A stretch of DNA of 64,000 nt, taken from NCBI GenBank assembly GCA_937136055.1, contig CAKZOD010000075.1:1-64000 (forward strand), given 5' to 3'. Positions 1 through 11,324 of the stretch are shown in pieces (within the stretch, counting starts at the first letter, position 1; each line of letters starts with the position of its first letter). The notes beneath the pieces were generated by a model. It was not told where the DNA came from, did no database searches, and saw only the letters and a program-made list of their open reading frames with translations. Position numbers and translations under genes: made by a program. Source of the DNA: an uncultured Oceanospirillaceae bacterium. Lineage in GTDB: Bacteria; Pseudomonadota; Gammaproteobacteria; Pseudomonadales; Balneatricaceae.

Positions 1-122
1 TACAACGTTTTACTACAAATGCCTAGCCTTTCAGAAACCTCAGCGATTGAATAACCACGATCGGTTACTTGCTTAACAGCTTCTATTTTAAACTCTTGTG
101 TATATCGTTTGCCTTTACTCAT
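1..122 (-). CDS. IS3-family transposase OrfA, N-terminal part (partial)
   Basis: Translation from the ATG at 122 begins MSKGKRYTQEFK and continues with EAVKQV and a helix-turn-helix-like stretch (YSIAEVSERLGI). This is the standard N-terminus of IS3-family OrfA, the DNA-binding subunit that in this family is joined to the OrfB integrase core by programmed -1 frameshifting. The gene continues beyond position 1, so its length, the frameshift signal and whether it is intact are unknown. Confidence 0.8.
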   Translation of the reverse strand, partial: MSKGKRYTQEFKIEAVKQVTDRGYSIAEVSERLGICSKTL

Positions 123-187
123 AAACACCTCAATGTGAAGTTACAATGTAACTCATTTAGTGTCTAGTAAAGTCTGGGAAGTCCACA
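1..187 (-). mobile_element. End of an IS3-family insertion sequence (truncated by window edge)
   Basis: The stretch reads leftwards out of the window. It begins near 187 with a terminal sequence whose minus strand reads TGTGGACTTCCCAGACTTTA, then has a short untranslated leader and the start of a transposase OrfA. IS3-family ends typically start with TG and have this type of sequence followed closely by orfA. Only the left (5') end of the element is visible, so the exact boundary, the other inverted repeat and any target duplication cannot be checked here. Confidence 0.7.
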
Positions 188-293
188 CAGCTAACATTTA
201 CATAGCCTACTAGCCGAGCACTTTTAAACTCCAGCCTTAAGCAACAGTTTTGATTATCAACAACAGTACCTGATAGCTTTTTATAGAACTAGC

Positions 294-1415
294 TCACCCC
301 AATACCACAGAAGCAAAACTAGACTCTCCTCTAGCGGCACTCAAAACCTGATGAACTTGCGTATCACCCGCCAGATCGGCAGCCTTCATATCCATCTCTA
401 ACGTTCCAAGGTCTAAACGTGTATCTGTCCACATGCCGGTTCTATCTTCTCTCGGTGAGAAGCCGATATGTTTGCGGTAGCAGCGACTAAAGTGAGGAGT
501 AGACACAAAGCCGCAGGCTGATGATACTTCTATAATTGAAAGGGTTGTTTGTTTAAGGAGCTGTCTTGCTCTATCTAGGCGTAGTTTTAAGTAGTAGCGG
601 GAGGGGGTGCAGTTTAAGTAGCGGTGAAATAGGCGTTCTAATTGGCGGCGGGAAACATTAACGAAGCTTGCTAGTTCGTCAAGTTCGATAGGCTCTTCTA
701 TATTGGATTCCATTAGCTCGACAATCTCAACCAGCTTTGGCTGTGCCGTACTTAATAGGTGGCGTAGTGGTACTTTTTGTTGATCGCCTTGGGAGCGAAC
801 TCGATCACAAACGAACATGTCTGATATTGCTCCACACAGCGCACGCCCGTGCTGAAGTGCGATGATATAGAGCATCATATCCATGGGCGCACCACCACCC
901 GAACAGGTTAGACGATTTCTATCATGAGTAAATAATCGACGGTTACATTTAACTTTTGGAAAAGCCTCTTGAAGTGGTGCTATATATTCCCAATGCGCAC
1001 TGCAGTCATAGCCATCAAGTAAGCCTGCATCTGCCAGCAAATACGCACCGGTGCATATTCCACCTAGTACTACATTTTTAGCCGCTAATGACTTCAACCA
1101 TTGGATATCTGTTTTCGAATACTTTTTCGATACATTAATGCCACCAGCAACGATTAAAGTATCTATTTCAGGGGTATTTTCAATGGAGGCATCAACTTGT
1201 ACTTTCATGCCGTCACTTGCTTGCACGCTATTGCCATCTGTACTGATCAGATACCAGCTATAAAGCTCCTTTCCGGAGAGCTGGTTTGCCATGCGCAAAG
1301 GCTCAACTGCTGACGCTAAAGCAATCATCGAGTAGTCGCTTAGGAGTAAAAATCCGATACGTGATTTTTTAATGCTAGCAGTGGGAACTGCTGAAATATT
1401 AGTCTGAGAATCCAT
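294..1415 (-). CDS. GlxA-type AraC-family regulator with DJ-1/PfpI-like sensor domain (GbdR/CdhR-like)
   Basis: A 373-residue two-domain regulator. Residues about 18-205 form the DJ-1/PfpI (class I glutamine amidotransferase-like) domain, with the nucleophile-elbow motif GGICTGA and Cys121. Residues about 230-325 carry the two AraC helix-turn-helix motifs (LDELASFVNVSRRQLERLF and SACGFVSTPHFSRCYRKHIG). The sequence resembles the GbdR/CdhR/ArgR group that controls catabolism of glycine betaine, carnitine or arginine. That ligand assignment is inference, because no such catabolic genes lie next to it. It stands alone, with about 100 bp to the IS end on one side and over 560 bp upstream. Confidence 0.85.
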   Translation of the reverse strand: MDSQTNISAVPTASIKKSRIGFLLLSDYSMIALASAVEPLRMANQLSGKELYSWYLISTDGNSVQASDGMKVQVDASIENTPEIDTLIVAGGINVSKKYSKTDIQWLKSLAAKNVVLGGICTGAYLLADAGLLDGYDCSAHWEYIAPLQEAFPKVKCNRRLFTHDRNRLTCSGGGAPMDMMLYIIALQHGRALCGAISDMFVCDRVRSQGDQQKVPLRHLLSTAQPKLVEIVELMESNIEEPIELDELASFVNVSRRQLERLFHRYLNCTPSRYYLKLRLDRARQLLKQTTLSIIEVSSACGFVSTPHFSRCYRKHIGFSPREDRTGMWTDTRLDLGTLEMDMKAADLAGDTQVHQVLSAARGESSFASVVLG

Positions 1416-1980
1416 GCTAAGCTCCTGTCAGCAACTTAAATGTATAACACACGGTTGAGACACTTGCTGATTTAAGGATCGAAGGGCTTTAATGTCAATA
1501 CTGTTTTGTCTTCATAACGACCTACAAAAAGTAATGCTTCTTCTACGAAGTTCTCTTATCAAACTTGTCCCACGTGCACTCTTTCATTAAAAGTTGTGCT
1601 TGTGTATTTATTGTTTTTATTAATTTGCGATCAGCTAACTTTTAGCCATCACTTCAATAGCCTGAGTACAGTCAACGCATTGATCAATTTTGGAAATTGA
1701 TTGTCAATTTATCGCATTGATTCAGGATTAATTATAAAGAGAGAAAACAGATCTTCTCCCTTCTTTATAGCTGCATATTACTCTACTAAAAGCTCTACAA
1801 AATTAGTTAAAAGCGACACTGATATAGGTGTTTAACCGCAAGGGAATCTAAAAGCGACGGGAATAGAATTGTATAACTTCTACAGGTAAGGGGTTGTACT
1901 TTAGCGCAGTTTAACCAAGGTACTGCCAAACTTCTTTTTGGAACAGTACCTTTTATGATCTTAGTTATTGATTTTATTGC
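1416..1980. other. Intergenic region without a recognisable gene
   Basis: This 565-bp AT-rich stretch lies upstream of the AraC-type regulator and downstream of the MFS gene. I see no convincing ORF or RNA. The part near 1416-1500 must hold the promoter of the regulator. The part near 1917-1954 holds a hairpin, listed separately. Confidence 0.6.
1917..1954 (-). terminator. Hairpin downstream of the MFS gene
   Basis: Arms AAGGTACTG (1917-1925) and CAGTACCTT (1944-1952) pair perfectly over 9 bp. The inner CCAAA/TTTGG segments can add pairs. It lies 27 bp past the stop codon of the minus-strand MFS gene, so it is a likely 3' end, though the U-tract on that strand is poor. Confidence 0.4.
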
Positions 1981-4608
1981 TTATGAGTTACTTTCATCAC
2001 TATTTAACTCATCAATCTCTTTAGGAGCTTGATCTAAGCGGCTCATCCATTCTCCTTCTTCCGACTCTTTACCAACACTCATATTATCAACCAACAATGA
2101 TGCAGAATCTGGTACTACATCTACCACCGCAGCTGCGACCTCCGTCGCATTTTCAGGCGCAGCTTCAGACAACCTTGCTACAACGTCGATCGCTAAATCA
2201 GTATTAATCGCCTCTTGGTGAGCTTTTTCAAAGTTTTCTTTATCGTTTTTGATAATAGATTCGGCATCTTCATTGAGGCTATTGATGACTTCAGCTGCTA
2301 TAACACCCGCACTTTCAGGCACAGCTTCAACTACCGCCGCTGCAACATCAATGGAATTATCTGGCGCTACTTCACTCAAGCGCTGCATAATATCAATCGC
2401 TGTATCGGTTTCAAGAGCCACTTGATAAACCTGATCAAGCTCACTAGAAGGTTCTTCGTCTGGTTGATTTTGCTCTTGTGCTTGCGCCTCTTCCACAGCT
2501 GCCTCAAGCACTGTGGTAACAACTTCAGACGCAATAGCTCCCGCTGATTCAGGAATATTTTCAACAACTGCAACCGCAACCTCAACAGCACTTTCAGGAG
2601 CAACTTCAGTAATACGCTGTACTAAGTTCAATGCCGCATCAGCCTCATCACTTCCACTCGGCTTATCACCACTTACTTGCGCATCCACTTCAGCTCCCTG
2701 AACCTGCACTGCCGTTGTATCCTCTTCGACACTTGTGCTCATGTAATGCTCGGTATCGCTCTGCTCATCTGCAATGTTCTCAGCCAGCTCAGTTGCAAGA
2801 GACACTGCAGTTTCAGGTACCGCTTCAGCCATTGTTACCGCAACATCTATTGCTTGTTCAGGCGCCACTTCCCAAAGCTCGTTTGCAATATCGATAACAT
2901 CTTGCTCACTGGTATCCTCTGCTTCGTCTGCAGGTCTAAGTGCTTCGCGCTCTTCAGACAATACTTTGGCGTAATATTCAGCAACTTCTAAAGCAGATTC
3001 AGGTGCAGACTCTACTGCGATCTTAGCCATATCCACACGCAGCTCTGGATAAGCAAAGCCTATTTCAGCGGCGACAGATACAACTTGTTCAGGGTGTGAT
3101 TCCGCCAGCTTTTTAACTAACTCATAAGCTAAATCAGGCTTGGCCGCTATAATATCCCGAGTAATTCCCATGATCCGATATGGCAGCGATTCACGCATCA
3201 CAGCATACAAACGCAACACATCAATATCATCAACTAAGGCTAAAGCACATGCCATTTCAATAGCAACTTCTGGCTTACTAACCGCCATTGCACGTACCGC
3301 CTTCACAGCGGCTGCTTGATCTGTTTGTGCAATTTCAACCACTATTTGCGCTTCTGAGCTCAGCTCTTTAACAACAGGCACATATTCCGTTCGTGGATCT
3401 AAATCAACCATCGCAGGAATGGTCGCACCTTGCATAACAAAGCTTTCTTGCTTTTCTACTGGTAGTGATTCTCTGACACTCATTCTGTACAGTACGAAAG
3501 CCGCTAGCATCATCTGTACTACCGCCAAAAAGTAAAACAGTGAGTTGTTACCAAAAATGTTCATCACAATTGAAGAAGAATACGGGCCAAGCACACCACC
3601 TACAGCAAAACCTAAAATCATACTCCCCATGGCTGCAACCATTTCGTTTTGCTTTAACCTATCAAACGCTTCAGAAATACTTAACGGATACAAACAGGCA
3701 ATAATACCTGTCGTTAGCCCTGTTGCGACAAACAGCGCCCACTGCCACTGCATTGAAGCGGCAATGGTTGCTAATATTCCGATTCCAGAGGAAATCAAAA
3801 GCAGTACAAAGATTACCGTTCGCCGATCAAACTTATCTGACAAGTAACCGATAGGAAACTGCAAAATAAACGCACCAAGAATAGCCGCCCCCATATACAG
3901 CGTGAGATCAAAATCAACAATATTGTTAAACTTTGCAAACACCGGCAGCATGTTAAACAGTGCTGCGTAAATAAGCCCACCAGCAACACAACACACTACC
4001 CCTAGTGGTGATTTTTTAATTAAAGAGAAAATGGACATTGGAGCAACATCGTCGATAACAGGCGCAGAGTTTCTGCTCAATGCAATCGGCATAATTGCTA
4101 AGCAGAGTAATACACCGCCAACAACAAACAATGTACCCTCGTTTGGCGCTGCTATATTCAAAATAAATTGCCCGACAAACAAGCCACTCAATACAACTGC
4201 GTTATAAGCAGCCAACACTTTGCCACGGCTCTCTTTAGTAGAGCTAGCGCTCAGCCAGCTTTCCATAGCGGTATAAGCGCAAGCATTACAAAAACCCAGC
4301 AATGCACGCATCACACCCCATAAAATAGGGTCAGAACTAAAACTACAGGCCAAAATACTCACTGCACCTAGTGCCACTACGCCTGCAAATACTCTTACAT
4401 GGCCAACACGACGTATTAAGTTTTTACTGTAAACAGCGCCTGACAACATACCAATATAATAAAGCGACAACACTAAACCAATAGTGTCAGTATCTATACC
4501 GTCTAGCTCCATGGCAACAGGGAGCAAAACGTTCACTAAACCATTGCCCATCATCAAAATAAAGCAGCTGGCAAAGAGTGAAATAAGAGAGAGAAGAGTG
4601 GTGCCCAT
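1981..4608 (-). CDS. MFS transporter with long C-terminal helical-repeat extension
   Basis: 875 residues. About 1-385 form a complete 12-segment major facilitator domain resembling the YcaD-type group, with the typical intracellular loop residues (RRVGHVRVF after segment 2, ESWLSASS after segment 4, DKFDRRTV between segments 8 and 9). The remaining about 480 residues are soluble, acidic and alanine/valine-rich. They contain at least 13 copies of a P-[ED]-x-A-type motif (such as APESAVEVA, VPESAGVIA, KPDLAYELV). In the last 300 residues these are organised as four modules of the form RxxEVAPExAxEVAxAVVExVPESA, separated by charged linkers. MFS proteins of this group are normally about 400 residues. 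Substrate and role of the extension are unknown. It is divergent from the protease gene at 4854. Confidence 0.8.
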   Translation of the reverse strand: MGTTLLSLISLFASCFILMMGNGLVNVLLPVAMELDGIDTDTIGLVLSLYYIGMLSGAVYSKNLIRRVGHVRVFAGVVALGAVSILACSFSSDPILWGVMRALLGFCNACAYTAMESWLSASSTKESRGKVLAAYNAVVLSGLFVGQFILNIAAPNEGTLFVVGGVLLCLAIMPIALSRNSAPVIDDVAPMSIFSLIKKSPLGVVCCVAGGLIYAALFNMLPVFAKFNNIVDFDLTLYMGAAILGAFILQFPIGYLSDKFDRRTVIFVLLLISSGIGILATIAASMQWQWALFVATGLTTGIIACLYPLSISEAFDRLKQNEMVAAMGSMILGFAVGGVLGPYSSSIVMNIFGNNSLFYFLAVVQMMLAAFVLYRMSVRESLPVEKQESFVMQGATIPAMVDLDPRTEYVPVVKELSSEAQIVVEIAQTDQAAAVKAVRAMAVSKPEVAIEMACALALVDDIDVLRLYAVMRESLPYRIMGITRDIIAAKPDLAYELVKKLAESHPEQVVSVAAEIGFAYPELRVDMAKIAVESAPESALEVAEYYAKVLSEEREALRPADEAEDTSEQDVIDIANELWEVAPEQAIDVAVTMAEAVPETAVSLATELAENIADEQSDTEHYMSTSVEEDTTAVQVQGAEVDAQVSGDKPSGSDEADAALNLVQRITEVAPESAVEVAVAVVENIPESAGAIASEVVTTVLEAAVEEAQAQEQNQPDEEPSSELDQVYQVALETDTAIDIMQRLSEVAPDNSIDVAAAVVEAVPESAGVIAAEVINSLNEDAESIIKNDKENFEKAHQEAINTDLAIDVVARLSEAAPENATEVAAAVVDVVPDSASLLVDNMSVGKESEEGEWMSRLDQAPKEIDELNSDESNS

Positions 4609-4853
4609 AAAAGAGATCTCGAAAAAATATAATCAAGGGGTTGTAACTTACCTTTATCCCCCAAATATCAGATAACATAGAAACATGTTTAACCCTTGAT
4701 TAGCTACTATTTTGCTAGTACAACGGCGTTTAAAGACAGCTTATACGACATTAAGACAATTACTATTAATTGTTTCGATTTTTTAATAATAATCAGCGAA
4801 TAACTCACGTTCTACACTCTGATTATTGACAGCATTACCGGAGAGAAAAATAA
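4609..4853. promoter_or_regulatory. Divergent promoter region with two inverted repeats
   Basis: The region separates the MFS gene from the site-2 protease gene and must carry both promoters. It contains a dyad ACAATTA (4756-4762)/TAATTGT (4767-4773) and a 9-bp inverted repeat AATAATCAG (4788-4796)/CTGATTATT (4819-4827). Both could be operator sites, but I can name no regulator. Confidence 0.35.
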
Positions 4854-5936
4854 GTGCAACTATTGGTCACTGAATGCTTAGGGCGTCCCCTTAGATTAGA
4901 AGGCTCAATGGCGGGTTGGCAACAACTGTATTGGGATAATCAGCTAGTCTCACAAAGAGATGCTAGCGCGAGTGATCAAAGCAGTCATTCTCATCAATTT
5001 CAGTTACAAAGCCAGCAGGTAGAAATCAACTGCCAACTTGATATTGATTTACACTGGCAGCCATTCAAACTGCAATATCAACTCTCAATAAATGGCGAAA
5101 CAGCTACCCAAGGCGAGCGTGTCACCAAAGACATAGAAGCACAAACACCGGTTGTTGCTCCTGTAGTAAAGCCGCAGTTTAGCATCATCGGCTTGGGCTC
5201 TTTAGCACTTAAACTTTTTAAAAGCGCAAAAGTTATTAAAGTATTACTCGTCAGCGCAAGTGTGGCAGCTTATAGCTGGCTGTTCTCTATCGAGTTCGCC
5301 TTAGCTTTAATCGCCTGCCTAGTATTCCATGAATACGGGCATATACGCGCCATGAAATACTTCAACATGAAAACCAAAGGCATTTATTTAATACCTTTTG
5401 TCGGCGGGCTCGCTTTAAGTGATAGCCGCATCAATACGCGTTGGCAAGATGTTGTGATTTCAATTATGGGACCAACGTTCGGCCTCATTTTGTCAATTTT
5501 TGCACTTATTGCCTACTGGATTACTGACCTGCCTTTCTTTGCAGCACTGGCATCGCTCAACGCTCTTCTTAATTTATTCAATTTACTGCCAATTCTTCCT
5601 TTAGATGGTGGTCACATACTTAAAAGCATCAGCTTTTCAGTTAACTCAATCAGTGGCCTAATCATTTGCTGCCTTGCTGCGCTTGGTGGCTTGTATCTCT
5701 CTTATATTTTCCACCTTTCACTACTAACCATTATGTTGCTAATAGGCTCCGTCGAAATTTTATTTGAATGGCGCGCTAGACATAATAGTCACTTACTACC
5801 CCTTGATCGCTACGGCCAGATCTTCTCAGGGGTTTGGTACTTCGCCACTGTCGGTTGCTTGATTGCAATTATTTTAACAGTCGCCAAATCAGGTGACCCA
5901 TTATTAAGCATCCCATTGCGTATATTAGGTAGCTAA
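4854..5936 (+). CDS. Site-2 protease family (M50) intramembrane metalloprotease homologue
   Basis: 360 residues from a GTG at 4854, preceded by GGAGAG at 4840. The zinc-binding motif HEYGH lies at residues 159-163 in a membrane segment. The second family motif, NLLPILPLDGG, ends at 253 and supplies the third metal ligand (Asp). About six hydrophobic segments occupy residues 125-350. The first about 110 residues are a soluble domain that I do not recognise, rich in Gln and Ser. There is no PDZ domain, so it is not RseP. The family cleaves substrates within membranes; its substrate here is unknown. It stands as a single gene. Confidence 0.8.
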   Translation: MQLLVTECLGRPLRLEGSMAGWQQLYWDNQLVSQRDASASDQSSHSHQFQLQSQQVEINCQLDIDLHWQPFKLQYQLSINGETATQGERVTKDIEAQTPVVAPVVKPQFSIIGLGSLALKLFKSAKVIKVLLVSASVAAYSWLFSIEFALALIACLVFHEYGHIRAMKYFNMKTKGIYLIPFVGGLALSDSRINTRWQDVVISIMGPTFGLILSIFALIAYWITDLPFFAALASLNALLNLFNLLPILPLDGGHILKSISFSVNSISGLIICCLAALGGLYLSYIFHLSLLTIMLLIGSVEILFEWRARHNSHLLPLDRYGQIFSGVWYFATVGCLIAIILTVAKSGDPLLSIPLRILGS

Positions 5937-6069
5937 CTTGTCGCGACAGAGTATTCAGCTGCACTTGACTGAGCTATAATCTGCTGCCCTTCTTAACGGC
6001 GAAATATGCAAAGGCCTGCACACTTCGTTATAAAGGGCAATTTTTTAGCAAATTGATGTGAGGAAGAAC

Positions 6070-7278
6070 ATGAACCCAGCGTTACTAGATTTACAGCCCT
6101 ACCCTTTTGAGAAGCTAACCGCTCTTAAAGCACAAGTTACCCCTGTTGACCTTCCTCATATTGCTTTTTCCATTGGCGAACCTAAGCACACTTCACCTGC
6201 TTTTGTTGCTAAAGCGTTGACCGATAACATCAGCCTGCTAGGTAAATACCCAACCACAAAAGGTATACCAGAGCTGAGCGAAACAATTGCCAACTGGTGC
6301 GAGAAACGCTTCAACCTTAAGCCTGAGAGTATCAACCCTGTTAAAAACGTTGTACCTGTAAATGGCACCCGCGAAGCTATTTTTGCCTTCATCCAAGCAG
6401 CTGTTACACGCAGTGACGATGCATTAGTGGTATGCCCTAATCCGTTCTATCAAATATACGAAGGGGCAGCTTATCTTGCAGGAGCCAAACCTCATTATTT
6501 AAACTGTACAGCTGAACACGGTTTTATTCCGGATTACGATGCAGTAGATGCATCAATTTGGCAGCGCTGCCAGGTACTATTTATATGCTCGCCAAGCAAC
6601 CCAACAGGTGCAGTTACGAGCCTAGACACTCTTAAAAAGCTGATCGCCTTAGCTGATAAATATGACTTTATCATTGCCAGTGACGAGTGTTATTCAGAAA
6701 TTTATTTTGATGAGCAAAACCCACCCATTGGTTTATTAGAAGCCTGTGCAAAAATAGGTAGAGACGACTACAGCCGTTGTGTTGTTATGCACAGCCTATC
6801 TAAGCGCTCAAACTTACCGGGATTACGCTCTGGTTTTATAGCGGGTGATCAATCATTATTAGGGCCCTTTCTTCAATACCGCACTTATCATGGCTGCGCA
6901 ATGCCTGTGCAGCATCAGCTGGCGTCTATTGCTGCTTGGTCTGATGAGCAACACGTTATTGAGAACCGTGATGTTTATCGCGAAAAATTTGCCAAAGTTA
7001 TCGAAATTTTATCCCCCGTGCTTGAAGTATCCCAGCCAGATGCCAGCTTTTACTTATGGGCTAAAACACCGATTAACGATGAAGATTTTGCAAAGAACTT
7101 ATTTGCTGAACAAAACCTAACACTATTACCGGGAAGCTATTTGTCTCGCGAAGTAGAAGGTGCCATTCCTGGTGAAAACTATGTGCGCATGGCACTTGTT
7201 GCCACTTTAGATGAATGTTTAGAAGGCGCGCATCGTATTCGATCTTTTGTCGAAAAACAGATGAACACTCACAAATAA
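6070..7278 (+). CDS. dapC: Succinyldiaminopimelate aminotransferase DapC
   Basis: PLP-dependent fold-type I aminotransferase that makes N-succinyl-LL-2,6-diaminopimelate from the keto precursor, in the succinylase branch of lysine and meso-DAP synthesis. The ATG at 6070 is preceded by AGGAAG at the right distance and gives 402 residues beginning MNPALLDLQPYPFEKL, as in Pseudomonas DapC; an in-frame GTG at 6058 is less likely. The Schiff-base lysine is in HSLSKRSN (about residue 245), with SPSNPTG and an SDECYSE motif before it. It leads a tight + strand cluster with yffB, dapD and dapE, which supports this specific function over a generic aminotransferase. Confidence 0.93.
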   Translation: MNPALLDLQPYPFEKLTALKAQVTPVDLPHIAFSIGEPKHTSPAFVAKALTDNISLLGKYPTTKGIPELSETIANWCEKRFNLKPESINPVKNVVPVNGTREAIFAFIQAAVTRSDDALVVCPNPFYQIYEGAAYLAGAKPHYLNCTAEHGFIPDYDAVDASIWQRCQVLFICSPSNPTGAVTSLDTLKKLIALADKYDFIIASDECYSEIYFDEQNPPIGLLEACAKIGRDDYSRCVVMHSLSKRSNLPGLRSGFIAGDQSLLGPFLQYRTYHGCAMPVQHQLASIAAWSDEQHVIENRDVYREKFAKVIEILSPVLEVSQPDASFYLWAKTPINDEDFAKNLFAEQNLTLLPGSYLSREVEGAIPGENYVRMALVATLDECLEGAHRIRSFVEKQMNTHK

Positions 7279-7288
7279 AGGTTGATAA

Positions 7289-7639
7289 ATGAGCATTACG
7301 TTATACGGCATTAAAAATTGCGACACGATAAAAAAAGCACGCAAGTGGCTAACTGATCAAGGTATTGATTATCAGTTCCACGACTATCGTTCTGACGGTA
7401 TCGACAAGGAGCTGCTAGCATCATTTCTAACAAAGCACGATTGGCAAGTACTGCTAAATAAACGCGGTACAACGTGGCGCCAGCAAAGCGATGATGTGAA
7501 AGATAACATCAATGAAGCCAGTGCCATCGAGCTAATGTTAGAGCACCCAGCTATGATCAAGCGCCCTGTTATTTGCACACCCGACACATCCTTGGTTGGC
7601 TTTAAAACCGATCAATATCAAACACTTTTTGCACGTTAA
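7289..7639 (+). CDS. yffB: ArsC/Spx-family protein YffB
   Basis: A 116-residue thioredoxin-fold protein of the ArsC/Spx family. It starts MSITLYGIKNCDTIKKARKW and has a single N-terminal active-site-like Cys (NCDT), whereas classical arsenate reductases carry CxxS plus an arginine triad. It begins 10 bp after dapC and 21 bp before dapD. YffB also sits beside dapE in E. coli, so the association with DAP genes is conserved. The biochemical role remains unsettled in the family; a thiol or glutathione-related function is proposed rather than shown. Confidence 0.88.
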   Translation: MSITLYGIKNCDTIKKARKWLTDQGIDYQFHDYRSDGIDKELLASFLTKHDWQVLLNKRGTTWRQQSDDVKDNINEASAIELMLEHPAMIKRPVICTPDTSLVGFKTDQYQTLFAR

Positions 7640-7660
7640 TCAGCGACAACGGAGAATATT

Positions 7661-8695
7661 ATGAGTTTTTTTGCATTCGGTATAGGTATAGGCACACAAT
7701 CTTCAAAAGGTGATTGGCTTGAAGTCTATTACAATAAGCCATTATTAAACCCGTCAGCTGCGCTGGTTGAAGCGGTAGGTAACTGCATTGGTTACGAGCA
7801 AGGAAGTGACGCTGCAATCGAGATCTGCCAAGAGCAGTTAAAAGACATTGAAGTTGCGCTACTTAGCATCGACGAAGAAGCACAAGCTGAAGTGATTGAA
7901 ATTTTAAAAGGCACCGAGCAGCCTTTAGTTATCACTATTTTAGCGACTGATTCAGCACCGGCATCAACACCTGAAGCCTACTTAAAATTAAGCATGCTAT
8001 CTGCGCGTTTAGTGCAGCCACATAATATCGACCTAACTGGCCAGTTTGCACTGCTACCTAACGTTGCCTGGACTAACGAAGGCGCTATCTCATTAGAAGA
8101 CCTACCGAAGCGCCAGCTTGCAGCACGTGCGCAAGGTCGTGTACTAGATGTTATCTCTGTGGATAAATTCCCTAAAATGACCAACTACGTAGTACCAACA
8201 GGTGTTCGTATTGGTGATGCATCAAGAGTAAGACTCGGTGCACACGTTGGTGATGGTACAACGGTAATGCACGAAGGCTTCATCAACTTCAATGCAGGCA
8301 CACTAGGTGTAGGCATGATTGAAGGACGTGTTTCTGCAGGTGTTGTCGTTGGCAATGGCACTGACATCGGCGGCAGCGCATCAACAATGGGTACACTATC
8401 TGGCGGTAATAACGTCGTTATCTCACTTGGCGAAAACTGCTTACTCGGCGCTAACTCAGGTACAGGTATTCCATTAGGCGACAGATGTACTATCGAAGCA
8501 GGCTTATACGTAACAGCTGGCTCTAAAGTATCTATTCTTGATGATCAAAACAACGAGCTATCTAGCATTAAAGCAGCTGAGCTTGCGGGTAAATCTGATC
8601 TACTGTTCCGTCGTAACTCTAAAAATGGCCGCATTGAAGTGAAAACAAACCAATCGGCAATTGAGCTAAACGAAGCGCTACACAAGCACAACTAA
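7661..8695 (+). CDS. dapD: 2,3,4,5-tetrahydropyridine-2,6-dicarboxylate N-succinyltransferase DapD (long form)
   Basis: Catalyses succinyl-CoA-dependent succinylation of tetrahydrodipicolinate, committing carbon to DAP and lysine. At 344 residues it is the long Pseudomonas-type enzyme rather than the about 274-residue enterobacterial form. The C-terminal half shows the left-handed beta-helix hexapeptide pattern (GVRIGDASRVRLGAHVGDGT, then GNGTDIGGSAS and GENCLLGANSGTGI). A clear ribosome site (CGGAGA) precedes the ATG. It lies between yffB and dapE in the same orientation, probably co-transcribed with them. Confidence 0.95.
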   Translation: MSFFAFGIGIGTQSSKGDWLEVYYNKPLLNPSAALVEAVGNCIGYEQGSDAAIEICQEQLKDIEVALLSIDEEAQAEVIEILKGTEQPLVITILATDSAPASTPEAYLKLSMLSARLVQPHNIDLTGQFALLPNVAWTNEGAISLEDLPKRQLAARAQGRVLDVISVDKFPKMTNYVVPTGVRIGDASRVRLGAHVGDGTTVMHEGFINFNAGTLGVGMIEGRVSAGVVVGNGTDIGGSASTMGTLSGGNNVVISLGENCLLGANSGTGIPLGDRCTIEAGLYVTAGSKVSILDDQNNELSSIKAAELAGKSDLLFRRNSKNGRIEVKTNQSAIELNEALHKHN

Positions 8696-8709
8696 TTATT
8701 ATTAGTTAA

Positions 8710-10772
<2,063 letters not shown>

Positions 10773-10782
10773 CGATGATTTT

Positions 10783-11088
10783 ATGAGAGCTCGGAAAACT
10801 TTAATTCAAAAAATACAGTACCAATTGCAACTTCGCGCTGTTAAAACTCAGCAGAACTTCACACTGATACTCATTGGATTTACCCTAACTCTAGCCGGCA
10901 TCGGCTTAGTCATGGGTGGCGAGTACATAGTCAATGATGCTTTTCACCGCGAAATAGTTGCCTTAGCCGGAGTTTTCATCATTGGCGCTGGCTGCTTATT
11001 AGCAGCCGTTGGCTATTTAAGTATGAGCCTATTGCGAATCTTTTATGTCATTACGAAAGATGAAGATGACGATTCACAAGCGAAATAA
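10783..11088 (+). CDS. Small two-segment membrane protein of unknown function
   Basis: Using the ATG at 10783, 10 bp after rlmA, the product is 101 residues. A basic N-terminal region of about 30 residues is followed by two hydrophobic segments (about 30-50 and 57-80) and an acidic tail (KDEDDDSQ). A GTG at 10741 inside rlmA is also in frame but would overlap rlmA by 32 bp. Not recognised. Position at the end of the dap-rlmA cluster suggests it is co-transcribed. Confidence 0.65.
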   Translation: MRARKTLIQKIQYQLQLRAVKTQQNFTLILIGFTLTLAGIGLVMGGEYIVNDAFHREIVALAGVFIIGAGCLLAAVGYLSMSLLRIFYVITKDEDDDSQAK

Positions 11089-11324
11089 CGGCAACTGAAT
11101 AATTTTTTTCGCAAGCCCAATCAATACATACTAAATGCTGCATAGATCCCACTCCTAACTTGCGCTTTAATCAGTGTAAAATTAATAGTGACAATTAAAA
11201 GGCTGCTTTTATACGTCGTCACTGGCATTAAGTTTTAGAGCAATAGAAAAGTACAAATCTGAGTATGAACTCTCTGAGCGATGAACATAATAGCTGAAAG
11301 ATGGTTGAGCTGAACTCGGTTTTG

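Noticed and set aside
2215..2991. Several overlapping ORFs on both strands within the MFS gene
   Set aside because: They are shadows of the repeat-rich MFS coding sequence; the repeats open other frames by chance.
4484..4678. Short ORFs on both strands around the MFS start
   Set aside because: They overlap the MFS signal region out of frame and show no features of their own.
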